Source of the DNA: Dehalococcoidia bacterium
GTDB taxonomy: Bacteria > Chloroflexota > Dehalococcoidia > GIF9 > AB-539-J10
Direction of reading: 5' to 3'
Assembly: GCA_003562555.1 (NCBI GenBank)
Contig: PWUO01000055.1
Coordinates: 1 to 8,797 of the forward strand
DNA: 8,797 nucleotides
Shown here: piece by piece, positions 1-7,339 of the stretch
How positions within the stretch are numbered: the stretch's first letter is position 1
Layout of the letters: each line of letters starts with the position of its first letter
Made by a program: the position numbers and the translations under genes
The notes under the pieces: model-generated
Databases searched by the model: none
The model's input: only the letters and a program-made list of their open reading frames with translations
What the model was told of the DNA's origin: nothing

Positions 1-648
1 CGCCAGCGCGATCAGTACGCCATACGTTGCACCAGAGTAACCTGCCATGGGCGTGGCCGACACCAGGACCGCACCGAGCAGCATCACGGCGGCAATGGAG
101 AAGACGACAGTCGAGTATGCCAGCAGTCCGGCCGTTCGACGAAGCCGCCTGCCAACGAGCAGGTAGCCCGCCATCGCGACCGCGGCGAGCAATGCCAGCA
201 CGTTCCCCGTTGGCGCCGGACCACCGTGCTGCCACCCCGCCTGACCGATCAGCACTGCACCAATGGCCGAGATGGTGATACCTGCGAACGTAGCGCGTCG
301 CAGTCGTTCTCTGAACAGGACCCACGATGCCAACGCAACGAAGAGCGGGGTGGCTGTGACCAGCACGACCGAGCTCGCGACAGTAGTGTAAGAGAGCGAC
401 GCGATCCAGAGACCGAAGTGCAGAGCCAGAAACAGGCCTGCGAGGCACAGGAGCCTCCATTCACGTTCCAACAGGGTCAAAATCTGACTGCGAGCCCGCA
501 CGAGGCCAAGTGGCAACAGAACCAGCGAGGCAATCAGCATTCGATACGCAGCGACGGCGAGAGGGGGGGCATCGGCGAGACGAATCAGGAGTGCGGCACA
601 GGATATGGCAGCGACGCCCACCGTGAGTACCAGTGACGGTCTGACCAC
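1..648 (-). CDS. DMT/EamA family transporter, C-terminus cut by window edge
   Basis: An inner-membrane permease of the drug/metabolite transporter (EamA) superfamily; the substrate cannot be told from sequence. The minus-strand frame is open from a TAA at 684-682 to position 1 and gives 216 residues, about two thirds of the usual 300 or so. It is strongly hydrophobic. The first EamA repeat is recognisable: an N-terminal helix, then the segment LADAPPLAVAAYRMLIASL, then SYTTVASSVVLVTATPLFVA followed by the FRERL turn that typically closes the fourth helix, and then a second repeat that starts near residue 153 and runs off the edge. I chose GTG at 648 because GGGGG lies just upstream and the first helix begins a few residues later; GTG 666 and TTG 678 are possible. 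It lies 80 nt downstream of the Lon-like gene, same strand, with no convincing promoter between them. The family call is solid; the start is uncertain. Confidence 0.82.
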   Translation of the reverse strand, partial: MVRPSLVLTVGVAAISCAALLIRLADAPPLAVAAYRMLIASLVLLPLGLVRARSQILTLLEREWRLLCLAGLFLALHFGLWIASLSYTTVASSVVLVTATPLFVALASWVLFRERLRRATFAGITISAIGAVLIGQAGWQHGGPAPTGNVLALLAAVAMAGYLLVGRRLRRTAGLLAYSTVVFSIAAVMLLGAVLVSATPMAGYSGATYGVLIALA

Positions 649-728
649 ACTACCCCCGCAACCCACGGTACACCGCAACCATTAATGAGTACAGCGTCGC
701 GACCGGCAGCCACGAAGACACAGAGGGG

Positions 729-3191
729 TCAGGCCTTACCCGTACTCTCATCAGGCCGCGCCCCCTGGTACGCCTTCAGCTTCGCCGCCATCGATCGCAG
801 TTCGGCGATAACACGACCGTTGATGGAACGTGGAGGATAGGTACCGTCAGTGCGCTTGACACCGGCCGTCATTCCACTGAGTATCTCGATTCCCTGCTCG
901 ACGGAGTCGACAACATACACGTGAAATTCGCCTTTACGTACCGCATCGACCACCTCCTCACGAAGGGTGAGGTTGCGAAGATTCCGGGACGGAATCATGA
1001 CACCCTGCGTCCCAGTGAGTCCCTGCGCCCGGCAGACGTTGAAGAATCCCTCAATCTTCTGATTGACACCACCAATAGGTTGCACCTCTCCCCTCTGGTT
1101 GATGGATCCCGTAACGGCGATGTCCTGTCTCAGCGGCACATTCGCCAGACTTGAGAGCAGCGCATACAGTTCAGCGCAGGAGGCACTGTCGCCATCGACA
1201 CCACCGTACGACTGCTCGAAACAAAGGCTGGCAGTGAGCGCGAGTGGAGCGTCCTGGGCATACCGCCACCCGAGATACCCGGCCATGATGAGCACCCCTT
1301 TGTCATGGGAACTGCCGCTCAGATTCGCCTCCCGCTCAATATTGATCACTCCGTCGCGGCCAAGGTAGGTTCTGCACGTGATTCGTGATGGCTTGCCAAA
1401 GGTTATGTCTCCCATGCTGTAGACGCTCAGCCCGTTAACCTGACCAACCACGGACCCACGGGTGTCAATGAGGATGGTGCCCTCCCCGATCATCTCCTGC
1501 AGTCGCTCATCAGGAAGGTTATGTCTGAAACGACGCTCCTCGATCGCTTTCTGCACGTGTTCCGCACTTACGAGGCCCGCATTCTCTCTCCGAGCCCAGT
1601 ACTCGGACTCTTCCACCAGTTCCTTGATGAACGCGAACCGCGACGATAGTTTCTCCTGATTGGCCACCATGCGTGACGCGTACTCCATCACGCGGCCCAC
1701 AGCCGACCTGTCGAAGTGTTTCAGTTCACAATCCACGCAGCATCCCGCAATAAACGCAGCGTATGCCTGCATGTTGTCGGAAGTACGGGAGACCTCATAG
1801 TTGAAGTCGGCCTTCACCTTGAAGATCTCCCAGAAGTCCTCGTCGTACATGGACAGTAGCTGATAGAGCGATGAATCCCCGATGAGAACGACCTTCACGT
1901 GAATTGGAATGGGGAGGGGACGCAATCCCTGCGGCGCCACGAGACCAAGTTGTTCAAATGGTTCTTCGATTCCCAGTTCCCTCGTCTTCAGAGCGCGTTT
2001 CAGCGCAGGCCATACGGCCGGACTCATCAACACATCCGCGGCACTGAGGAGTAGATAACCCCCATTGGCGAGGTGCAATGCACCTGGCTTCAGCATGGTG
2101 TGATCACTGATGTACCCACCGAGCATGAACTTACGCTCGATCTTGCCGAACAGGTTCACGTAACTGGGGTTGGTTTCCGTAACTATGGGTGGACCCTCGG
2201 TTGCACTGTTATCGACGAACACATTCACTTGAAACGGGAGAAATGGGTCAGGCCCGAAGCGACTGCCGTCGAGGGCCAGACCGAGCAACCCCTCGCTCTT
2301 CTCATCCTGGGGGGACTTGAAACTGTCGGCCTTATCCAACGTGTAGGACTTCAATTCATTGAGGAACTGCAGGATCGCAGGGGCGTCTGCGTATTTGTTA
2401 GAGAGACCATCGTAGAGTCGGGCTACCGTGTGTTCCGCAACCTGCCTGTCCGATTCCTGCAACCTCTCCGCAGCATTGCGCTCGATTTCGTGCGCGCCTT
2501 CGAACAGAGACTCCATCTCCTTGCGCAACTGGTCACGCGCCTTCTCGATCTTCGCCCGTTCACGCTCCTTCAGCGCCATGAACTCGTCTTGAGACAAGGC
2601 CTTGCCGTCCTTTATCGGTACAAGCGCCAATCCTGCCTGAGTAGTCTGGATCAGAAAGCCCTTCTTCGCGGCCTCAGAACGTAATTCATTGAACATCTCC
2701 TGCTGGCGTGACTGGCTCTCGTCCACAATCGCCTTTCGCTGCGCCTTGTACTCCTCTGAAGAGAACGCCTTGGCGAGGTCTCTCCTCAGATGCTGCAACA
2801 GCGTAGTAATGTCGTCGCGGAAGACCTTGCCTCCACCCTTGGGAAGCTTGACCATACGAGGCCGGTCGGGCTGTGAGAAACTGTAGATATAGCACCAGTC
2901 GCTGACCTGATACGTCTCGTCTCTCTCCCGTCTCTGCTCGATGAGCTTGGCGATGTACGTGCGAGCAACAGACGTCTTCCCGGTGCCGGTCAGGCCTGCC
3001 AGATAGATGTTGTAGCCATCCCTGTCCATCGACAGTCCAAACTCGATTGCACGAATCGCCCTGTCCTGCCCGATGAACTCGTGAAGCGGTGCAAGTTCCT
3101 CAGTGCAGTCGAACTCAAACTGAGCCGGGTCGCACCTCCAGGCCAGACTGTCTGCTGCCACTTCATAGCGACTGATATTCACTGCTGTCAT
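729..3191 (-). CDS. Lon-like ATP-dependent protease (AAA_32 type)
   Basis: A cytoplasmic AAA+ serine protease of the Lon-related group with an AAA_32 core, expected to unfold and degrade proteins. It has 820 residues, normal for the group. The Walker A is GLTGTGKT at residues 66-73 (Lys72). A long charged helical, probably coiled-coil, insertion spans roughly 140-260. The AAA core resumes around 300-470, with a Walker-B-like strand GGYLLLSAADVL at 377-388. The C-terminal Lon domain (about 560-775) keeps the catalytic dyad: Ser669 in DGDSAS and Lys712 in GGVNQK, 43 residues apart as in E. coli Lon. The start is ambiguous. AAAGGA (3197-3192) abuts the ATG with no spacer, but sits 9 nt before an in-frame GTG at codon 4 (3182-3180), which may be the true start. 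The gene follows the DUF502 gene by 39 nt, so co-transcription is likely. It lacks the N-terminal substrate-binding domain of LonA. Family and activity are well supported; substrates are unknown. Confidence 0.93.
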   Translation of the reverse strand: MTAVNISRYEVAADSLAWRCDPAQFEFDCTEELAPLHEFIGQDRAIRAIEFGLSMDRDGYNIYLAGLTGTGKTSVARTYIAKLIEQRRERDETYQVSDWCYIYSFSQPDRPRMVKLPKGGGKVFRDDITTLLQHLRRDLAKAFSSEEYKAQRKAIVDESQSRQQEMFNELRSEAAKKGFLIQTTQAGLALVPIKDGKALSQDEFMALKERERAKIEKARDQLRKEMESLFEGAHEIERNAAERLQESDRQVAEHTVARLYDGLSNKYADAPAILQFLNELKSYTLDKADSFKSPQDEKSEGLLGLALDGSRFGPDPFLPFQVNVFVDNSATEGPPIVTETNPSYVNLFGKIERKFMLGGYISDHTMLKPGALHLANGGYLLLSAADVLMSPAVWPALKRALKTRELGIEEPFEQLGLVAPQGLRPLPIPIHVKVVLIGDSSLYQLLSMYDEDFWEIFKVKADFNYEVSRTSDNMQAYAAFIAGCCVDCELKHFDRSAVGRVMEYASRMVANQEKLSSRFAFIKELVEESEYWARRENAGLVSAEHVQKAIEERRFRHNLPDERLQEMIGEGTILIDTRGSVVGQVNGLSVYSMGDITFGKPSRITCRTYLGRDGVINIEREANLSGSSHDKGVLIMAGYLGWRYAQDAPLALTASLCFEQSYGGVDGDSASCAELYALLSSLANVPLRQDIAVTGSINQRGEVQPIGGVNQKIEGFFNVCRAQGLTGTQGVMIPSRNLRNLTLREEVVDAVRKGEFHVYVVDSVEQGIEILSGMTAGVKRTDGTYPPRSINGRVIAELRSMAAKLKAYQGARPDESTGKA

Positions 3192-3197
3192 TCCTTT
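3192..3197 (-). promoter_or_regulatory. Shine-Dalgarno site of Lon-like gene that questions its ATG start
   Basis: On the minus strand AAAGGA touches the annotated ATG (3191-3189) directly. That gap is too short for normal initiation. The same site lies 9 nt upstream of the in-frame GTG at 3182-3180, so initiation at the fourth codon is plausible and would shorten the protein by three residues. Confidence 0.45.
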
Positions 3198-3204
3198 CGC
3201 GGTC

Positions 3205-3221
3205 GCATTGAGGCCTCATGC
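3205..3221 (-). other. Intercistronic palindrome between DUF502 and Lon-like genes
   Basis: The 39-nt gap contains the perfect 10-bp palindrome TGAGGCCTCA (3209-3218). In the minus-strand RNA it can fold as a small hairpin: GCAU pairs with AUGC, one A is bulged, and two further pairs close a GGCC loop. There is no following T tract, so it is not a standard terminator. It may be a processing or translation-tuning element, or chance. Confidence 0.25.
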
Positions 3222-3230
3222 AACTACCAC

Positions 3231-3974
3231 TCATACAATATCGTCAGATGAGGGCGGCTCAACCATGCTCTGCATTGTCGCCTCATTGTAGCCTTTTGAA
3301 ATCGACAGGTTGACTCCTTTGAGCGCGATGCGCCCCGCCGACATGATCATCTTGAGTGCATCATCCACGGGTATGCTGGTGCGAAGAATGTCTTCCTCAC
3401 GCACGATCATCAGGTAGCCGGACGTGGGGTTGGGTGAGGTTGGAATGAACACGTTCAGCAGACGCTGTCCTGACGCGTCGAACTGTTCGTTGGTGAGAAA
3501 GCCCAGTGTGCGCATTCCCTTCCGGGGGAACTCAACCAGCACAACCTGCATGAAGCCCGTGTCGCGCGGGGCAGCGAAGCTCTCCAGTATCTGCTTGATG
3601 CCGTTGTACATCGGCCGAACAAGCGGAACTCGCGCTATCACGGACTCCACCGCACGAAGCAGACGTTGGCCTCCGAAGTAGCTGGTGATAAGGCCGGCGA
3701 AATAGATAAGTACGAGAGTGATGACAAACCCGAGACCGTACAGCGGGCGACCCGCGAAGGTCCGAATGAACGGTTGAAGCAGCTCATCAACCCATTCGAA
3801 CAGCCACTTCAGGATGAGCACCGTGGCCAGCAGGGGCACCACCACAAGTATGCCGGTGACGAAGTGACCACGAACCTTGGAAAGTAAGCGGCGCCAGAAC
3901 CTGGACTGCAGAAGCCAGTTCAGTCCACTCAGAAACTTGTTCTCGCGGTTTCCACCCGACTCGGGTGTATACAT
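3231..3974 (-). CDS. DUF502 family membrane protein
   Basis: An integral membrane protein of the DUF502 family (PF04367) with no established biochemical function. It has 247 residues, a typical length. After a short basic N-terminus there are two predicted helices, about residues 39-61 and 78-99, and then a soluble domain. Family hallmarks are visible: VPLVRPMYNGIKQI (116-129), the FPRKGMRTLGFLT stretch (149-161) and VFIPTSPNPTSGYLMIV (175-191). The tail is acidic. The ATG at 3974 is preceded by a weak GGGA about 7 nt away. The gene starts 59 nt after the TIGR04076 gene and ends 39 nt before the Lon-like protease, so the three probably share a transcript. A membrane quality-control link with the protease is conceivable from the neighbourhood, but this is inference only. 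Confidence 0.92.
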   Translation of the reverse strand: MYTPESGGNRENKFLSGLNWLLQSRFWRRLLSKVRGHFVTGILVVVPLLATVLILKWLFEWVDELLQPFIRTFAGRPLYGLGFVITLVLIYFAGLITSYFGGQRLLRAVESVIARVPLVRPMYNGIKQILESFAAPRDTGFMQVVLVEFPRKGMRTLGFLTNEQFDASGQRLLNVFIPTSPNPTSGYLMIVREEDILRTSIPVDDALKMIMSAGRIALKGVNLSISKGYNEATMQSMVEPPSSDDIV

Positions 3975-4033
3975 GTCATTGTCCCGGCAGCGCTCCCTAT
4001 CCGCCCCTGATCAATCTGCGGTTGCTGGAAGCG

Positions 4034-4372
4034 TCACTCTCCGTATTCCTGTGCCCCCTCGCAACGGGAGACTCTGCGGAGTTCAAACACAACGGGGTTG
4101 TCGGGATCTGGGCAAGCGACCCGGGCAGCATCTGCATCCGGTTCCCAGGGCAGCCGTCCACCGAACTCGAGCACCTGAGCGAACGGGTACAGAGTGTAGA
4201 ACGCCCATGAGCACATGCCGACAGGCGTCAACTGCCCAATTACGAACTCGTCACCAACTCGGTGTGCAGCCTCGCAGCAACCCTGCTGTGATACCACCCT
4301 GGCGACAACACAATGCGCACTCATGGACACCCCATCATTGCCGGGAGCAATCGCGTCTTTTGCCCCGGTCAT
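4034..4372 (-). CDS. TIGR04076 family protein
   Basis: A small soluble protein matching the pattern I know for TIGR04076, a family of unknown function. The recognisable order is a Cys-Cys pair (32-33), the GDEFVI strand (40-45), TPVGMCSWA (49-57, Cys54), a helix leading to FGGRLPW (70-76), and ACPDPDNPVVFELRRV (86-101, Cys87). The conserved cysteines suggest metal binding or redox chemistry, which is inference. The 112-residue reading uses the ATG at 4372, preceded by GAAGGG at 6 nt. An in-frame ATG at 4324 would drop a hydrophilic 16-residue leader and fits the usual family start better, but its upstream GGGG is a poorer ribosome site. A promoter-like element lies about 47-76 nt upstream of the ATG. 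The gene begins 97 nt after the MFS gene and ends 59 nt before the DUF502 gene. Confidence 0.82.
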   Translation of the reverse strand: MTGAKDAIAPGNDGVSMSAHCVVARVVSQQGCCEAAHRVGDEFVIGQLTPVGMCSWAFYTLYPFAQVLEFGGRLPWEPDADAARVACPDPDNPVVFELRRVSRCEGAQEYGE

Positions 4373-4418
4373 CCCTTGCCCTTCGGCACTCTACGAACAG
4401 AACACCCGACCGTATTCA

Positions 4419-4448
4419 AGTATATGCGTGCAGACGTCGGCACGTCTA
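4419..4448 (-). promoter_or_regulatory. Candidate promoter for the TIGR04076/DUF502/Lon-like unit
   Basis: On the minus strand TAGACG (4448-4443, 4 of 6 to TTGACA) is separated by 18 bp from TATACT (4424-4419, 5 of 6 to TATAAT). Transcription would start near 4412, leaving about 40 nt before the ATG at 4372. It lies in the 97-nt gap after the MFS stop, so the three downstream genes could be expressed independently of the transporter. The prediction is from consensus match alone. Confidence 0.45.
4432..4447. repeat. 6-bp inverted repeat over the -35 of the candidate promoter
   Basis: AGACGT (4432-4437) and ACGTCT (4442-4447) are perfect inverted copies around a 4-nt CGGC centre. They overlap the -35 hexamer and part of the spacer of the predicted minus-strand promoter. 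The position suits an operator, but arms this short are easily produced by chance. Confidence 0.3.
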
Positions 4449-4469
4449 GTACTTCAGGAGTTGGACAGA

Positions 4470-5720
4470 TCAGCGGACGATCGGCCGACGGGTGACGAGG
4501 ATGGTCACGATCGATACGAGATAGAGAGCCAAGAACAGCACAAGCACTACATCATAACTGCCAGAGGCATCGTACATCCGGCCAGCGGCAAGAGGGCCAA
4601 CGGCACTGCCCACGGCATACGGTATCGTCACCGCACCGAAGATAGCGCCATAATGGGCAAGTCCGAAATAGCCGCTCACCAGCATGGACATCGTGGGCAG
4701 CCAGCTTCCGGTGCCTAATCCCATTGCAGCGGCATACAACCATGCCGTGCTAGTGGGGGTACCCGGCCTCACGCTCATAAGCACGATGATTGCCACCACC
4801 TGGAATACCAGCCCGATTGCCAGGGCATTCTTCGGCTGAATCCTGTCGCAGAGCCAGCCGAACCCGAACTTGCCAAACGCACTGACGAGTCCCACCACGC
4901 CAAGAGCGCCGGCGGTCACCGCCACAGGGAAGCCGGCATCTTCAAGAAGAGGGACCTGATTCTGAATGGTACCTACCTGTGCGAACTGACTCATCAGGAA
5001 CGTGATGAAGATGAGCCAGAATGTCATCGTGGCTATGGCCAGTTTCAGCGGGATGCCAACCTTTGAAAGCCGGGGGGAATCCAACCGGGGGGTGACTGAC
5101 TCCTCCGCGCCATATGGTCTGAGCCCCTTCTCCTCAGGACGGGTCCTGATTACGATGGCCGCCAAGGGGATAATCACCGCCCAGCACAATGCACCCAACA
5201 CGAGGAACGACGTACTCCATCCAAGAGATGGCAGAAGGTAAGTGCCAACTACAGGAGCGAGCACCAGCCCACCAGCACCCACACCGGCTGCCATGAAACC
5301 GACTGCAGCACCACGGCGCTTCACGAACCAGTTGGAAACAACGGCACTTGTAGGAATCTGTCCCGTACCAGCCATGCCAAGCCCGATTATGGCGTATCCC
5401 AGGTAGTAGTGCCACAAGGTTCCCATAAACGACAACACTACAAAACCAACGCCGGCAACCGCAGCGCCAACCACCATCACCACGCGCGCCCCGTACCGGT
5501 CCACGAGTCTTCCCGCCTGCGGAGAGACAAGCCCCATCGTGAGGAAGAAGATGGTGAACCCGGCCATCACGTCCCCCCTGCCCCAACCGAGTTGCTGCTG
5601 CAGCGGCGTCACGAACAGGCTGAAGGAGTAGAAACCACAACCGAAGGTGATGATGTTGCAGAGGAAGGCGGCCAGCACAATCCAGTAGCCGTAAAACGGT
5701 GTGCGTCGGTCAGAAGCCAA
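4470..5720 (-). CDS. MFS transporter, OFA/MCP-like
   Basis: A 12-helix major facilitator superfamily carrier of the inner membrane, 416 residues, normal length. MFS motif A is clear after helix 2 (GRLVDRYGAR, 70-79), with a second-half counterpart FGWLCDRI (287-294). The helix 4-5 stretch with NWFVKRRGAA (130-139) and a Gly-rich helix after it, plus a central hydrophilic loop at about 193-222, resemble oxalate/formate antiporters and monocarboxylate porters. An organic anion substrate is therefore plausible but not shown. The start is TTG at 5720, supported by GAGGA 6 nt upstream; no in-frame ATG fits, since the nearby ATG at 5733 is out of frame and stops after eight codons. Its promoter is divergent from that of the RNase-like gene. 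It is the first gene of the minus-strand block. Confidence 0.93.
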   Translation of the reverse strand: MASDRRTPFYGYWIVLAAFLCNIITFGCGFYSFSLFVTPLQQQLGWGRGDVMAGFTIFFLTMGLVSPQAGRLVDRYGARVVMVVGAAVAGVGFVVLSFMGTLWHYYLGYAIIGLGMAGTGQIPTSAVVSNWFVKRRGAAVGFMAAGVGAGGLVLAPVVGTYLLPSLGWSTSFLVLGALCWAVIIPLAAIVIRTRPEEKGLRPYGAEESVTPRLDSPRLSKVGIPLKLAIATMTFWLIFITFLMSQFAQVGTIQNQVPLLEDAGFPVAVTAGALGVVGLVSAFGKFGFGWLCDRIQPKNALAIGLVFQVVAIIVLMSVRPGTPTSTAWLYAAAMGLGTGSWLPTMSMLVSGYFGLAHYGAIFGAVTIPYAVGSAVGPLAAGRMYDASGSYDVVLVLFLALYLVSIVTILVTRRPIVR

Positions 5721-5726
5721 TCGTAT

Positions 5727-5731
5727 TCCTC
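5727..5731 (-). promoter_or_regulatory. Shine-Dalgarno site fixing the TTG start of the MFS gene
   Basis: The minus strand reads GAGGA at 5731-5727, followed by 6 nt and then TTG at 5720-5718. This is a good ribosome site at optimal spacing, and it supports a non-ATG start whose downstream residues already lead into the first MFS helix. Confidence 0.7.
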
Positions 5732-5789
5732 ATGTACGGCCCTTTGATTGACACCGATAACTCGGACCCTCGTCAGGAAGGGAGTTGCC

Positions 5790-5798
5790 ATTATAGCA
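5790..5798 (-). promoter_or_regulatory. Extended -10 promoter for MFS gene
   Basis: The minus strand reads TGC followed by a perfect TATAAT (hexamer at 5795-5790), an extended -10 element. No good -35 hexamer is seen 16-18 bp upstream, which is usual when TGn is present. Transcription would begin near 5783, giving a leader of about 63 nt before the TTG start. Confidence 0.6.
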
Positions 5799-5807
5799 TT
5801 CACGCCG

Positions 5808-5836
5808 TTGGCGCTCGCGACGGCGAATGGTAGAAT
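5808..5836 (+). promoter_or_regulatory. Promoter for the RNase/CoA-binding pair
   Basis: TTGGCG (5808-5813, 4 of 6) and TAGAAT (5831-5836, 5 of 6) are separated by exactly 17 bp. Transcription would start near 5843, about 90 nt before the RNase ATG. Its -35 lies only 12 bp from the -10 of the divergent MFS promoter, so polymerase footprints at the two promoters should overlap. Confidence 0.55.
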
Positions 5837-5847
5837 CAGCCTCATAC

Positions 5848-5885
5848 GTGACGTGAAGCGGAGGGCACCGGCGCGGTGACGTGAA
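5848..5885 (+). repeat. 10-bp direct repeat in the RNase leader
   Basis: GTGACGTGAA occurs at 5848-5857 and again at 5876-5885, 28 bp start to start, just downstream of the predicted transcription start. The second copy is held in a possible hairpin with GCGGT (5873-5877) and ACCGC (5885-5889) as stem. It could be a regulator site or a leader RNA element. Confidence 0.4.
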
Positions 5886-5932
5886 CCGCCAAAGCCCTGT
5901 CTTGAGCGCCGCCGAAACTCACCGGAGGTTTC

Positions 5933-7339
5933 ATGGATATCAAACTCAGGTTTCTCGGTGCCGCGGAGAACGTGACAGGATCACGCTTCCTCCTGGAGGC
6001 CAACGGACACCGCTTCCTCGTAGACTGCGGCATGCACCAGGAGCGTGATCTGCGTGGGCGCGACTGGAACCCATTCCCCGTTGAACCGGCGTCGATCGAC
6101 GCGGTGCTCATCACACATGCCCATCTGGATCACTGCGGCTACCTTCCAAAGCTGGCGCGCGAAGGTTTCACCGGTGCAGTGTACTGCACACCCGCAACCA
6201 GGGAGATAATGAAAATATCGCTCCTGGACTCGGCGCACATTCAGGAATCGGATGCCGAGATCAAGAAGAGGCGCCACGAGCGCGAAGGGCGCAAAGGAGC
6301 TCATCCCGAGGTGCCTCTCTACACGGTGCAGGACGCCGAGAACTGCTTCCCACAGATTCGACCGGTGAGATGCGAGGAGACGGTGGACCTGGCGGACGGC
6401 GTGTCAGCCACTTTCTATGACGCCGGCCACATCCTCGGATCAGCGATGATTGCGATTGATGTTCGTCTGAACGGGACACAGCGACGCATTATCTTCACCG
6501 GTGACATCGGGCGATGGGACCGGCCGATCGTCCGAAATCCCAGCACATTCGAACAGGCCGACTATATCGTCATGGAATCGACCTACGGTAACCGGACGCA
6601 TGCCGACGTCGAGGACATCGACAAGCAGCTCGAACAGGTGGTGAAGGACACGGTGAAAGCTCGAGGCAACATCATTGTGCCCAGCTTCGCTATCGAGCGC
6701 GCACAGGAATTGCTGTATCACATGCGCGAGCTTCTCGCGGCGGACAGGATCCCGCACATACTTGTGTTCCTCGACAGTCCGATGGCCATCAAAGTAACCG
6801 AGGTCTTCCGGAACTACCCGGAGCTGTACGATGAGAACGCAACGAAGATCCTTGAGAAGACCGGCTCCCCGTTCGACTTCTCGGGACTGGTAGCGGTCTC
6901 CTCCGTTGATCAGTCGAAGGCACTGAACTATCTCGGTGGTTCAGCAATGATAATCGCGGGGTCGGGCATGGTCACCGGCGGCCGAATCAAGCACCACATT
7001 GCCAACAATATCTCACGGCCCGAGTCAACGATTCTGTTCGTTGGCTATCAGGCGGTGGGCACGCTCGGGCGACAGATCGTCGAAGGACCAGAGAAGGTGC
7101 GCATATTTGGACAGATGCACGACGTGCGTGCACGTATCGAGGAAATCCAGGGGTTCTCGTCCCACGCAGATAAGGACGAATTGATGCACTGGTTGTCGGC
7201 CATCAGGAATACGCCCCGAAAGGTGTTCGTAGTCCATGGAGAGAGGGAGGCGTCTCACGATTTCGCCCGACTTGTTGCTGAAGAGTACAACTGGAATGTG
7301 GCCATCCCGGGCTACGGCGATGAGATCCGCGTGGACTAG
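5933..7339 (+). CDS. MBL-fold beta-CASP RNase-like protein (CPSF/YSH1-like, COG1236)
   Basis: A cytoplasmic zinc-dependent metallo-beta-lactamase-fold protein with an RNA-specificity domain, expected to act as a ribonuclease. It has 468 residues, typical of bacterial members. The zinc ligands are in place: HAHLDH at 62-67, His166 in DAGHILGS and Asp191 in FTGDIG. The beta-CASP insert starts near residue 210 with Glu215 in MESTYGN and includes the SGMVTGGR segment (344-351) and VGTLGR (375-380). The RMMBL region carries His411 in GFSSHADKDEL and ends in VFVVHGE (431-437). The position that is His in eukaryotic CPSF73 (just after GTLAK) is Gln381 here; as far as I recall, bacterial homologues also often lack His there. 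ATG 5933 has GGAGG 4 nt upstream. It is followed after 54 nt by a CoA-binding protein and is probably co-transcribed with it. The family is certain; the RNA substrate is unknown. Confidence 0.95.
   Translation: MDIKLRFLGAAENVTGSRFLLEANGHRFLVDCGMHQERDLRGRDWNPFPVEPASIDAVLITHAHLDHCGYLPKLAREGFTGAVYCTPATREIMKISLLDSAHIQESDAEIKKRRHEREGRKGAHPEVPLYTVQDAENCFPQIRPVRCEETVDLADGVSATFYDAGHILGSAMIAIDVRLNGTQRRIIFTGDIGRWDRPIVRNPSTFEQADYIVMESTYGNRTHADVEDIDKQLEQVVKDTVKARGNIIVPSFAIERAQELLYHMRELLAADRIPHILVFLDSPMAIKVTEVFRNYPELYDENATKILEKTGSPFDFSGLVAVSSVDQSKALNYLGGSAMIIAGSGMVTGGRIKHHIANNISRPESTILFVGYQAVGTLGRQIVEGPEKVRIFGQMHDVRARIEEIQGFSSHADKDELMHWLSAIRNTPRKVFVVHGEREASHDFARLVAEEYNWNVAIPGYGDEIRVD

Noticed and set aside
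226..636. A 136-residue plus-strand open frame
   Set aside because: It is highly polar (Gln, Glu, Arg), the typical antisense image of a hydrophobic transporter; the minus-strand EamA frame explains the region.
649..728. A terminator or promoter between the Lon-like and left-edge DMT genes
   Set aside because: I found no GC-rich stem with a T tract and no convincing -10/-35 pair. CATTAATG (681-688) is an 8-bp palindrome but nothing more can be supported.
2073..2684. A 203-residue plus-strand open frame
   Set aside because: It is antisense to the well-supported Lon-like protease, and its sequence shows no domain or ribosome site.
3877..4718. Two long plus-strand open frames (3877-4449 and 4215-4718)
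   Set aside because: They run antisense to the DUF502, TIGR04076 and MFS genes, with low-complexity composition rich in Arg, Pro, Ser and His and no recognisable motif.
5718..5733. An eight-codon upstream frame starting at ATG 5733 and overlapping the MFS start
   Set aside because: Its ATG overlaps the ribosome site of the TTG start and has no Shine-Dalgarno of its own; a regulatory leader peptide cannot be supported.
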